A stretch of DNA of 64,000 bases from Engraulis encrasicolus (Eukaryota > Chordata > Actinopteri > Clupeiformes > Engraulidae): positions 45,835,770 to 45,899,769 of the forward strand of contig NC_085875.1 of assembly GCF_034702125.1 (NCBI RefSeq), written 5' to 3'. The translations under genes and the position numbers were made by a program. The notes beneath the pieces are model-generated. The model had not been told where the DNA came from, did no database searches, and worked only from the letters and a program-made list of their open reading frames with translations. Below are positions 1-36,631 of the stretch, in pieces; positions within the stretch are counted from its first letter, which is position 1, and each line of letters begins with the position of its first letter.

Positions 1-4
1 TAGG

Positions 5-436
5 CAGTGTTGGGCAATTTACTCAAAACCTGCAATAGGGCCTACACTAGGCCCACATGTTACTGTCTTTTCAAAATAATCCCTTACATTACAATATTAC
101 ACTACTTTTGCATTATTTTAGTTACTTTCACCTAAATAACTGTGGGCCTATATGGATCTGTCGATTTACAGTGTAAATCAAGCTCAGGAGTCATGACTAT
201 TTCACCCCCCGTCCAGAAGGTGTTTTGGCAGCATGCAGACCGAACACCATTAAAATCCAGATTACAGTACAATGCATTGTAACTTAAATTACTTGACATT
301 GTAACTAAGTATTACATAACTAAATATTACAATTTTTTGCCCTGTAGGCCTAATGCCTTACTATTTTACTGCAAAAAGTAATGCATTACAGTAATTAATT
401 ACTTGTAACTTTTGTAACCAGTTACTCCCAACACTG
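5..436. mobile_element. MITE with CAGTGTTGGG termini
   Basis: The interval starts CAGTGTTGGG and ends with its exact reverse complement CCCAACACTG (427-436). The interior is rich in ATTACA/GTAACT motifs, typical of a widespread teleost hAT-type MITE. No clear target duplication can be read because the left flank is only 4 bases. A partial relative sits at 63745-63895. Confidence 0.6.
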
Positions 437-1640
437 CTAGTAGGCTAGTAGGCCAAGGCCTATATTCTTTGTGAGGCCTTTGCAAATAGTGTATGGAGCG
501 CATACGACACACAGAAACACAAAACAGACAACATATATGTTTTGGGGCAACAGGCCCATTTAATAACAACATCAATTTACACAATTTCTGATTTGAGCCT
601 GCAAAGAAAAATAGATTCTGTACTTCGGCTATGGCTTAGGTTGTTTTGTGGCCAGACAAAGGCGGGCGGTTTGAATGCAATTGACTATCTGATGAACACA
701 AGCTTTTTAAAGTCAGAAATTTGGGAACGTATGTGTGTACAGCTGTAGATTTATTTTTTTACAATGAGCTCTGGCTGCACAATAGGCCTAAGGTTGCATC
801 ACAGTATCAAATATGGTTTCTAGACTTGTGCTTTACTAAACGGTGTAAATAATTACTTGAGGAAAACCTGGGGGTACAGCAACACATCGAAAACAGAATA
901 TGCATTGCTGGGAAACAATGGTATCAAAATTTACATTAAAAGTACTGTATTTCAAATGTGACCTTTTTGATTGAATGCATATCAAAACATCATTGGTTTT
1001 AAAGCAACAAAATAGCACAACTAATTCAATGCTGTTTTCTTACAGAAATGTAACAAATGTCTGTCAGCAATAAAGGCAGCCAGCATGAGTCTGAAAATTA
1101 AAGGTACACTTTGCAAATAAAATAAACAAGGCCTGTGTTAGCATCTATTGGAAGTGCTGCATGTGTTACTCAGAGCAAGATATCTGACTGACGAAAACTG
1201 GTTTTAGACAGACTAATGGTGCACGAGAGAGACGACTGACTAAAACACTCATCTATTTCTGAACCTGAACATGTATTTTCTGATTGGTCAGAATAAGAAT
1301 ATAGAGGACACATTTCATTAAAGTCCAAGCTTCATAGACAAATTGCACAAAAGACATATGACACGTTATATGACACTGAATTCTATCAGTTGTGGATGAG
1401 ACATTTGGGGGACAGAAGTGTTATTGTATTATCAAGACTGTGCCTACCTCGTCGTTTTCACATTTCATAGGAGAGCACATACGCAAAAAAAATCAGTAAA
1501 TACAGCAACTACTTTGTATTTTTTCACAAAAGAGTTTTTCCTGATGTAATAAAGCAACATTTGTCAGGGATAGACTCTGGTCAAAATGTTTGCACTCAGA
1601 GTGTAAGCGGGAAAAAAAATAATTGTCTTAAATTATGACA
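437..1640. other. intergenic, no gene seen
   Basis: AT-rich sequence downstream of CCDC28B with no convincing exon or element boundary. Short open frames here have no recognisable domain. Confidence 0.5.
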
Positions 1641-1744
1641 GATGTCAGCCTCGCTCTGTTTCACAACCCTTATGAGTCATGGAGAGACTATTAGGGGCGG
1701 AGAACAACAACAACAATGCAGGGAAATGCTTTTACACCCTTTAC

Positions 1745-1746
1745 CT

Positions 1747-1785
<39 letters not shown>

Positions 1786-1853
1786 CACAGTACAGAGAAA
1801 CATACAGTATGTGTATGTGAGTGTATGCATGAATGCATGAGCGAGAGCGCGCG

Positions 1854-1924
<71 letters not shown>
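1745..1924. repeat. two (GA)n tracts
   Basis: GA runs at about 1745-1782 and 1857-1924 separated by a short GTATG-rich spacer. All open frames here are runs of Arg-Glu or Ser-Leu and are artefacts of the repeat. Confidence 0.9.
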
Positions 1925-1927
<3 letters not shown>

Positions 1928-2454
1928 GGGAGGACGAGTTGCACTTTTAACCCGGTACATAATGAAAGCCATACCAGGAAAGCAAAACATGATGAGGAGA
2001 TTACAGCACCATTACCTGCCATCAATACAGGGGAGGACCGCACCGTGGGGACTCGCAATCCATAGCAATCAGTTCCACGTGCCTTTGAAAGCATCTGCTA
2101 AGTGGCTGAGGTCTTGCCGGACCTTCAGTCCATTGGTCTTTCCCGTCATGCAGTATAGCACACAAGGCTCCAGTGTCTTCATTTGAGATGGCTTTTTACT
2201 GCTAAAGAATTTGTCTTTTTGAAAAACATTCCACTGACACAGGTTACAAATATCCACCACATTACCTGAATTTGGTCAATGCATGGTCTGTGCTTCTGTT
2301 CTGTTTCGTCACAACTATGAGACATTTCCCTTGCCAGTTTCCATTTAACAAAGAAATAAAAAAAACATAACAAACATAACATCGCTTTTTTGGCAGTTGA
2401 AATGTAGTCAAATGTAGGCAATCTTTGTGGCGCCTTTGCTTTGGAAATGATGGA

Positions 2455-2558
<104 letters not shown>

Positions 2559-2726
2559 TCTTGACTCCATGCCCTTTTGCGGTTGCTTCAGGGCCCAGAT
2601 GACTTGGGAAGGTCTTGATTCTCGGCCAGGTGTAGTTTTTGTCTGGGTAAAGAGACCATTAAGGATGCATGCCAAGCAAACAGTGTCTCCGCTACTAAGC
2701 CACATAAGAACTCGGAGGCCAAACAG

Positions 2727-7786
<5,060 letters not shown>

Positions 7787-7806
7787 AGCTGTGCTGTACC
7801 TACGTT

Positions 7807-7807
<1 letters not shown>

Positions 7808-7888
<81 letters not shown>
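7808..7888. repeat. (GA)n / sense (TC)n tract at CCDC28B exon acceptor
   Basis: About 40 GA units. In the sense of CCDC28B this is a pure (TC)n run ending only a few bases before the acceptor at 7800-7801, so the microsatellite supplies the polypyrimidine tract. Confidence 0.9.
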
Positions 7889-7889
<1 letters not shown>

Positions 7890-9022
7890 CTAGAGAGGAA
7901 GAGGGACAGAATAGGGGGAGAGGGAGATGTGTCCTCTACACCACCAGCAGTGTTGGATGAGCCTCCCTGAAACAACAAACACAGGAAGTAAAGGCTGATC
8001 CTCTGATCCTGAAGAGGTGTATTGTTGTGCTGTGGATTGAGTGGTTGAGTTATTTCTGGACTGCTGAGTGGACTAGTGGAGTACAGGGGCTGGAGACACT
8101 TCAGTGAATTCGATATGGGAGACCAACTTTCATCATGGCAACCGCTGACATACAGTAGATCGCAGATCAATGAGTCCATTCTCAATTACGCATTAAATCA
8201 ATACGCGTTCTGAACTATGTCTAAGTTTAGACGAGAATGACAAGATGTGGACGCCCATGAAACATCTGATGAATATTCAAAGGATACTCTAGCGCTCTGT
8301 TGTCAACAAAAAAACAATGAAAAGACCTCGAGGTTGTCGAGTCTTATGACGCATCTCGAGGGATTATGGAACATTTTTACTGGTTTGTTGTTATCACTGA
8401 CACTGTGACAGAGCATTGATGGAAATCGAAAAACAGTTACTCAGAGTTCAATCAGAGACGGTTTAAATGTACAAATGAGTGACAGTCGCTTTCAACCGAT
8501 ATGGGTTCGCAACAATGTATGAATGTCACAAAAACACTTAGCCTATTTTGGCACTGAATAACACGGTGGATTTAGTTATGAGCGCCGTCCGCACAACAGC
8601 ATAGTACTGTCGTAGCCAACAGGGAGATTTGACCAGATAGCTCTACACATGACACTCTCGTGCCCCTAAATCTCATTTAGTTAACACGCCATTGCTGACC
8701 CCTACGAAAGAAGTGAAGTGATAGCTTTCGGAAATAGTTGAGTTCATCATTCAAAGCGTGTTTTCAGAAGGCATAGTAAGGGATGTGTCCAAATACTTTG
8801 TTCATGATGGAAGCTCGAGATGCATGGCGCGTGTGCCAAGTGACTAACAATACAAAATGCATGCAAAATGTGTGCCTGCTCGAAAGCAAGCATGTATTTA
8901 TGACGAGAAGAACAAACGAACAAACAGCTACATGTAAAACATTCTGGCGAAGAAACGACCGATGCGCACAGTAGCACCAGTCTCCCGTTAGAGCGAACAT
9001 AGCCTTCATTGAGCGCACTTAC

Positions 9023-9130
9023 CCCACTTTGTGCGTCGACACAGCACAATTTATGCAGCGGCAAAGGCTGCAAACTGTCGTGAGGATGGAGCTATAACGT
9101 TTTCCATCGCCGGAGCTCCTCCTGAAACAG
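9023..9130 (-). other. CCDC28B: probable non-coding first exon of CCDC28B
   Basis: On the minus strand a very good 5' splice site (GTGGG/GTAAGTGC, exon end 9023) lies about 1.2 kb upstream of an acceptor ending TAG at 7800-7801, which would open a short 5'UTR (7787-7799) before the CCDC28B start codon. The surrounding 8.3-9.4 kb is richer in CpG and poorer in repeats than its neighbours, as a promoter region would be. The upstream limit of the exon is not visible. Inference only; RNA reads across 9023/7799 would settle it. Confidence 0.4.
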
Positions 9131-9829
9131 GTATCAGTCACTTGCTGTTCCGCGCTTCTCTTCCACAAAGGCTGTAAGCTCACCAACCATAGCGATCATA
9201 AATAATAACCCCAGAGACCGTCATCATGGACCTCGCTACCCCCGTCTTAAAGAGACAGATCACATTTTCACATGTAGGTGCATAATTGGACCAGGGATAG
9301 CTATGTACGGCTCTGGCTAGTTAAATAGACGAACCCACCTAGCGGCAGTTGGGAAGCACACGCATCTTGCCCCACGTCTGCCGATGCGTAAAAGTTGCCA
9401 GCGCACATGTACTTTTCTTTTTTCCTCAACTCATTGGATTTTCATTTTTACATTCCAAAAATCTTCATGAATAACCATCCAATTTACAAGCACCTACTTG
9501 ATGTTTAGTGGATCTTAAATGTCTGTACAACCCATTTCATAATGGCACATTTCCATTTCACAACTATACAATGCAATAGAAAAATGAGCTCAAAACTCTA
9601 TCTGGGCCATTCCAATACCTCTTATTCTGGTGAAGCCATTCTTTGTGCTGAAGACATTATTTTTGATTCAATGATTCATGAGTAATTAATTTCTTTTGCT
9701 CAGAAAGTCCCAAAAAGTAAAAGGAAAAAGACGTTTTATAAGTTTTTAAAAATATATATATAAGTATCTGTTTGTTTGTTTTTTTAAGAAAAAAAAGACA
9801 TGGCGAGTGGAGGAGTAATTTATTATCTA

Positions 9830-10125
9830 TGGCGGTTTGGAGTTAAGCAGCCTGATGGCTTGAGGAAAGAAGCTGTGCCATAGTCAGCTGGTGTGGGCAC
9901 GCATGCACCTGTATCTGTGACCAGATGGTAGTAGGGTGAAGTGTGTGTAGCTTGGGTGGTGTGGATCCGGTGTTAAGCGTTTGGCCTTCTTTAACCATTG
10001 GTTGTTAAGACTCTGGATGTTGGAGAGTTCAGCTTTTATTACCCAGTGAGCAGACTTGATTACTTGCTGGAGGGCTCTCTTGTCTTGGGCAGCGGTCTTA
10101 CCATACCAGGCAGTAAAATTACCAG
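9830..10125 (-). mobile_element. non-LTR retrotransposon ORF2 3' fragment
   Basis: The minus strand encodes NNQWLKKAKRLTPDPHHPSY and LLPSGHRYRCMRAHTS, the characteristic C-terminal end of fish LINE reverse transcriptases, followed by a FFLKPSGCL-like remnant. No RT core remains. It abuts a Tc1 fragment, so the region is a mosaic of dead elements in the CCDC28B-TMEM39B gap. Confidence 0.65.
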
Positions 10126-10580
10126 TTGGCATACTTTTGTCGTGCTGACAGATGAACTTTCTCTTCATGTTCATCTTTCTAACAGTAGGCCGAAGGTTTT
10201 GTGCCAACACTGACTGGTATTTGGAACTATTCGTAATTCCCTCCTCCCTGACTAGGCTTCCATTTCCAGCTGAAGAAAAATAACCCCAAAGCGTGAATCT
10301 CTTCCACAACCATGCTGCACTACAGACATGGTATTACTTCGGTGATGTGCAGTGTTTTTTTGTGTGCCAAAGATACCTTTTGGAACTATGTCCAAAATGT
10401 TCAACCTCAGTTTCATCAGGCCATAACTCATTTTCACAGATGCTTTTTGGGAGATTTCAAATTTGCAACATAAACTCCACCAAGGTTGAACTATTTGGAC
10501 ATAATTCCAAAAGGTACATTCTTATGTTACAATCAATAGACAATGTATTTTCATCGGTCAATATACACCGTACATGAAAA
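10126..10580 (-). pseudogene. Tc1-like transposase fragment
   Basis: The minus strand reads YFSSAGNGSLVREEGITNSS and KYQSVLAQNLRPTV, matching the Tc1 transposase stretch that normally reads SSAGTGKLVRIEG..NSSKYQ. Upstream frames are broken by stops, and the DNDPKH catalytic block is lost at the LINE junction. A dead copy. Confidence 0.65.
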
Positions 10581-10654
10581 GGAAAGGTCACCTGTAGCTG
10601 ATGTATTTTATGGAGGTGAAATACTTTTTTTTAATGACCTTGGGCTTTCATAGC

Positions 10655-10790
10655 TGTATTTTTGACAGGATTGCAAGGTGAATGGGAGGAAATGAGTGGG
10701 AGGGATACAGGAGAGGATCAGGAAATGACCTCAGGCCGAAATGAAACCCAGGTCCTCAGCATAGTAGTAGCATGCTCGAGGTGTTTACGC
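10655..10790 (-). mobile_element. tRNA-derived SINE, degraded copy
   Basis: Contains the GGAGGAAATGAGTGGGAGGG and GAAACCCAGGTCC stretches shared with the better copies at 56300-56463 and 61697-61856. Read on the minus strand the latter resembles a tRNA B box (GGTTTCATTTC). Confidence 0.5.
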
Positions 10791-10989
10791 CAATGCCATG
10801 TGGAAATAAGATGTTGGACTTCGGAGGGAATTATACTCATAGAATTCAAGACATAGTGAAAGCACATAAAACCATGAATTCCAAAATGTAACTTGAATTA
10901 TTATGGATTATGCATGATTATATGGTGAAATTTTGTAGTTTCTAAAAAAGACACCGTACACGTGGATGAATACAAAAATATCTTTCTTT

Positions 10990-10995
10990 TTTAAT
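10990..10995 (-). terminator. possible TMEM39B poly(A) signal
   Basis: ATTAAA on the minus strand about 155 nt beyond the TMEM39B stop. Variant hexamer, no further support visible. Confidence 0.3.
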
Positions 10996-11148
10996 ATGGC
11001 AGATCAGAACAAAAAAAAAGTCCAAAACCAAATGCATTTGTAGAAAAAATAAAAAGCTCTCATGCATGATGTTTTCTTTTTTTTCTTTGTTGTTCTTGTG
11101 AAGACTTGACTTGACTGACTGACTGAAAGGGCAGCAGTTTCAGCTTCA

Positions 11149-31250
<20,102 letters not shown>

Positions 31251-31561
31251 CTGTATGAAAACAAAATAATAACAATGATGCTGTCGTCAGAGCATAACCA
31301 ACATTGAGCGGGATTCAAAAATAAATGGGTTTCGCCCGATCACTCAATTGGAGTGGATTTTTTAATGGCTTCCTTGTCTTACTGACTACTTCACACCAGG
31401 GGTCAAACAACTGTGGGAGCAGCAACAACACACCACCTGCACTTAAGCATATCAAATCACTCCACAAACCCATAGCAGCTTTCTTTACTACTCCATATCA
31501 ATTACACATAACCCAAATCAGCACTATACAACTGACAAAAGCTATGTGGGAAAGTTAGTAA

Positions 31562-31672
31562 ACATTGGCTACGTTTAGGCCTGACGTTTACAAACCGGAA
31601 TTGAGCTTTATTCGTAATGTATGAGGTAATTCATTGAATTAAATGCCTCATGTAAACGTAGCAATGTTCTCT
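31562..31672. mobile_element. about 110-bp MITE, GCTACGTTTA ends
   Basis: ACATTGGCTACGTTTA at the left and the complement TAAACGTAGCAATGT at the right. Located in the TMEM39B 5'UTR intron. Confidence 0.55.
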
Positions 31673-33237
31673 TCATTGTAGGCCTATCACTTTTAAGGCG
31701 ATTCAATCCATCCAGTTGTTGTTCTATTGAGTTGGTGAAATAGACATAAAGTAACACATAACAGCCACTGGAGATTCTTTGAAAAGTATCCCATTAGAAC
31801 AGACCTAATGAAATTAGCATATAGTTCTAGGTAAGCGTATCTTCTGCCACAACTTGTAATGCAAAAATCTCCGTGATAGAACTAGAGGAACACATACACA
31901 TCCTTCTAGTTCTAGCTCTACACGTGCACCGAGCCGATCCAACACACAAAGGCTGCACCACAATGACAACACGTGACGAGAGCAAGGCAAAGAAATTGCC
32001 TTTGGAGGGAAATGTAACAATATAAACAATGGAACAGGAGAAAATGTAGCAAGATATATAGAATTGCCATGTTGTTAATATGATATAACTTGGCTATGGA
32101 AGTGTTTGTATTTACTACTCTAGCTCTATCAGGGTATGAAAACAAGTGCGTACACGATGTACTCAAAAGGTTTTTGTTTTCTCTGTGATTCCGCGCTGCC
32201 CTCAAAGCCTTGCTTCCAATAGTAATCGGAAGACTCTTGGTGGTATAATTCTCTCATTCCACATTTCGATATTTCCTTTTTGCATGCCCAAACGTTCCAC
32301 ACATGCAACCACATGTTTGTCCCGCCTCAAACATGATTGGACAAAACACAGTGCTTCCATCCCCGAACAATGTGTTCAATGACAAAGTCGTTAGAACTGT
32401 TCAACCTACAGGTCGTCTTTTAACGAGGTTTCATGGGCTAGAAACAGTAGAACCATCAAGCTAGATTTAGCGGTTAGTTCTACTTGACTCAAGTCAACCA
32501 TGCCTTTCCATGCAGTGTTGTGGTGCTAGGATGCTTTCAGCCCAGCCCTGTTCAGCAGGCCTACAAAACACAAGTTTCCCTCTGCTCTTCATTTTTTAGA
32601 ACTTGTGTCGGTATCAATTCACACGTCAGAGTCGTGCTCCCACGACAAAGCAAACAAACATGAGCTGAAGTTAATGAAAGGGGCACTAGTGATGCATGCA
32701 TGTTATGCAATACGTAAACCTGTGTTGACAACTCGTTAGCTCATCTGACAAAATAGCAAACGGAGACAAATGACAGGCATTCAAACAAGGAAGCAACTGG
32801 TACTGTATAAATGACAAGCTCCACTTTTACAGACCCCAATAACTTTGCAGTATTACATCGAACTGGTTTCGTGTGAATGAGTGCAAGCTCATTTCACTGC
32901 AACGAAAAGTAATAACCTCACGTTTAACTCACAAGATGGGACAGGTACTGAAGAGCTAAGATTTTGCGGAAGCCACTTGAACGGATTGACTGCTAGCTAC
33001 GTTGACTAATAGTCTTGTAACGTGGATCGTGAGACTTTTGCTGAACCAGCTGGGTCTTGCACAATAGCATGAGTAGAAACATCAACATAATCGATATCCA
33101 TATTCCGTTCAAACAACTATAAACATGCCCAAACACAAAAGACTGCGGCCTACACACAACCAGCTAGCAAGCATTGGTTAGCATGGGATTCGCCCTACAG
33201 AGCCACTCGTGTTAACGTCTATATGAGTGCTGCTTAC
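31673..33237. other. TMEM39B 5'UTR intron, no gene seen
   Basis: Mostly unique-looking sequence with TTCTAGTTCTAG-type motifs; no recognised exon or element. Confidence 0.4.
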
Positions 33238-33300
33238 CAGTTTCCAGGTGTAGATTTATCCGCCAACAGACGGCTTAAATGCATTAAGTGAAAACTATAT
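33238..33300 (-). other. TMEM39B: candidate non-coding first exon of TMEM39B
   Basis: A consensus donor (AACTG/GTAAGC) ends at 33238 on the minus strand, about 2 kb upstream of the acceptor at 31251. Extent and use are inferred; nothing else marks the exon. Confidence 0.35.
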
Positions 33301-33960
33301 TTGGCACTATGCTGTTAAATTGACTGAATGTTCACCTACAGTGAATGCTATGACCCATTATGTTAATGTGGTAGGGTAACAGCAACCAGCTAACAGTTTG
33401 GTACTACAGATGTGTTGGGGAGGGGTGTGAGTGTCTAGAGCATGCAGGGGAGGAGTCAAACTGTTAAAGGGCCATGCTTCTATTGCGTTCCATTATGTAA
33501 GTATTATCACCACCAATGTTGTTGTCCTACTAGTTCTAGTTCTAGTAGAGGAGATTCCTCATTGACCCCAATTCTTCCCAGTCTCAAGTAGCCTATAGAC
33601 CTACTCATGTGGGTAAACAAGTTAGATCCAGCCAAACAGTCACATGAAGATCAACATTTTTTACATTGGCCTACCCTGGACATTTTACTGCAGTTTACTC
33701 TGAAAAGTAAAAAAGCAGCACACAGTATGAGACCACAGTCACAGTTCTACAAGGCCTTTCATTTTCCAGGCACTTGACTTGGAAATGGTTCTCAGCCCCC
33801 CTGGTGCCACTGATATGCTGGTATTGTGGTCTAACTGTCGCATGTTACTGCCACATCAAAAGTGTTGCATTGACCTTTTGTTGTCAACAGGGATCTTTGG
33901 GCATCCTCCCGCAATAGTTCATACACGCTCTAGACATGTGCTTGCATGCATTGCTGAACA

Positions 33961-33991
<31 letters not shown>

Positions 33992-33993
33992 CT

Positions 33994-34044
<51 letters not shown>

Positions 34045-34151
34045 CGTGCGTGCCTGCGCGTGCGCAGATGCGTATGTGTCTCTGTGTGTCTGTCAACTCA
34101 AGTCAAGTTACTTTATTAGTGCCCGTGGGTAAACTGGTTTCACAGTTCCAG

Positions 34152-34240
<89 letters not shown>

Positions 34241-35904
34241 GGAAGAGCCTGTGTGGCCAGACTCTTGAAATTCTCTCTGTGCAGTGTCACAGACAGGAAG
34301 TATGGTCGGCCACGAGACCACACCTCCTCTTAATGTCAAACACAGACTACATTACATTACGCACTACATTACATTACATTGCAACATTACATTATATTAT
34401 ATTACATTATATAACATTAACAGACTACATTACATTACATTGCATTACATTCAATACAATGCAGTACATTTTAATCACCAGCCAAAATGGCTAGTAGATG
34501 TTTATCTTACTAGCCATACTCACTAATGGGTCAATGTGAGTAGTAAGTTGGTCTTTTTCTATCAGCCAAACAAAACATGGTTGGCTGTGTTGATTTAGAT
34601 TAAGACAGAGCCCCTGTTAGGCTATAAATTGGCTGTCACCAGAATGGTAAGGAGGACCAAATTAGAATGTATTTGTAAAGGCACTGTGTAGTGTATTTCT
34701 GGTAGCAAAATATTTTTAACAATTACTACAGCGTTCCACTGGCGCAATGCTGTGCATTATTGGGGCTATGGAAAAAATAACCTTCAGTGATCCTCGCCGA
34801 TGGGGCCTGTAATAAAACTTTGGAATCTGAGCCATCTCAAAAGGAAGACAGTGCAGCACTTTCACCATGCAGCCTCCCGTTGGCAACTGTTTGTATCTTT
34901 TCAAGCAATCAGCTGCTGCCACATGATGAGCTGAGTAGCTTTGCATATCCGACATACCTCCTCTAGGACAGAGGCTGCCACCATTTGTCACAGGCCGTCA
35001 CCTGCCGCCTCACATCAGGGGAATAAGGAAATGGATGACACGGCAATGCACAAACGTATGCAGAGACTTGATGTGTATGGCATGATGTGTATGTAAATTT
35101 GCCTCTCTACAACTACACTAATGCTTGAGCTGCCCCAGACCCAGGCCAGACTCTATGGCATGATTTGTAGGCCTGTGTGTGTCTGTGTGTGTACTCTACT
35201 TAATGTTGTGCTAATAATGTACTAAAAAAAAAAATCAAAGAAAATAACTAACCCTACTGAGTAACTGCACTTGTTGTTCTGTATATTTCCTGTGATCTTC
35301 GTATCTGCTAGTGATGTTGGCTGTGATTATGTCCTTCATGATTGTAAGTCACTTTGGTTAAAAAAAGTGTATGCCAAAAATGTAATATCATGTAATATAA
35401 TGTAATGCACATCTTCCTGCCTGTGGAACGCTGGAATAGTCATTGACTATTAGACTTAGCAGCACATTAAAGCCAAGAATATATTGCGACTTGGGCATTG
35501 CCATTCTACGTGTACATCTAAGAGTGGACATGTATTAACACATTACATGTGAGACAGATTTAAGCTTAGTTAGGCCTAGTGTTTTACATAACTTTGCAGT
35601 ATTGGACGAATTAAATTACGATTATGCTTGTGGAGTGGCTTGCAGTGAAGAGCTCAGACATCCAACCTTTTTTTCCCGAATTCCAGACATTTGACTCTTA
35701 AATGGTTCTCAGACCTCCCTCCTTCCAATCCATTGCTATGCTGATACTGTGGCTGAAACTTGTCATTGTCTTCCACTGACCAGTGAACATTAAAGGTGTT
35801 GAATATTGACCTTTTTGTTTTCAACAAACCATTATGTTGACATCTTCAAGGAGGCACTAATTTTACTCAAACAATGCAGTATGTAGCCTACACGCACACA
35901 AACA

Positions 35905-35952
<48 letters not shown>

Positions 35953-36430
35953 CCCTGCTCTTCCAAAGGACCTAGGATGGTGTGGATAGTGGATGGATGG
36001 TGATGCAAGGAGAGATTTTGTTTACAGCATGACATGCTTCAAGTGAGGCTTTGACACCGTAAAGTTTGCTAATGCACCAAATAATAATTATTCTAGCATT
36101 AGTTAAATATGTTAAGCCTACTATAATAATCTCTAAAATGAATTCGAGGAATAGGCCCCATTTTTGTTTAGGCTATTTTTTGGCATAGCATAATCCAGCT
36201 CGATTGAAGGCCCATATCAGAGATTTTCACAAAGGACGTCTATATAAACATGCCTGGTGACATATTATTATGCTTGCATATTGTGTGCCTGTAGCCTAAT
36301 GAAACATACAGAACTCTATTGGCAATTAAGGTGAGATAAGTGAGATACATTTTTGTTGAGGATTTTAGATTCTAGAACTAGATGGGTGGGGAAAGCGACG
36401 TAGGTTTACGATGTGACATCACATCCGTTT
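33301..36430. other. divergent intergenic region TMEM39B-KHDRBS1
   Basis: Holds (GT)n tracts at 33964-34040 and 34155-34238, an (ATTAC)n low-complexity block at about 34340-34470, a dispersed repeat at 34602-34775, and a (GA)n run at 35907-35951. No coding exon recognised. Regulatory elements for both genes may lie here but none can be named. Confidence 0.5.
34602..34775 (+). repeat. dispersed repeat, copy 2 of 3
   Basis: AGACAGAGCCCCTGTTAGGC, CACCAGAATGGTAAGGA, GGCACTGTGTAGTG and CAGCGTTCCACTGG in the order seen at 6353-6530 and 41651-41830. Confidence 0.6.
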
Positions 36431-36631
36431 TTAAAGGCTAGTGAACGGCGGCGGCTTTTTGCAGAGACTCGACACACGGCGCTAACCTTAGCAAGGCAAC
36501 GTCGAAGCTAAGAGGTTTTACCTTGTAAATCGTTAAAAGAGTCAACGAAACGGGCAACTCTGTCGTTAATTGAAACACAGAGGAAGTTTGGTTCACTACT
36601 AGTAAGGCTATTGTATTGAATTTAAGCCAAG
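36430..36631 (+). promoter_or_regulatory. KHDRBS1: KHDRBS1 5'UTR and likely promoter edge
   Basis: CpG-containing sequence (AACGGCGGCGGC, CGACACACGGCG, CAACGTCGAAG) directly before the KHDRBS1 ATG, in contrast to AT-rich DNA upstream. The transcription start is not marked by a visible TATA box at a sensible distance. Confidence 0.5.
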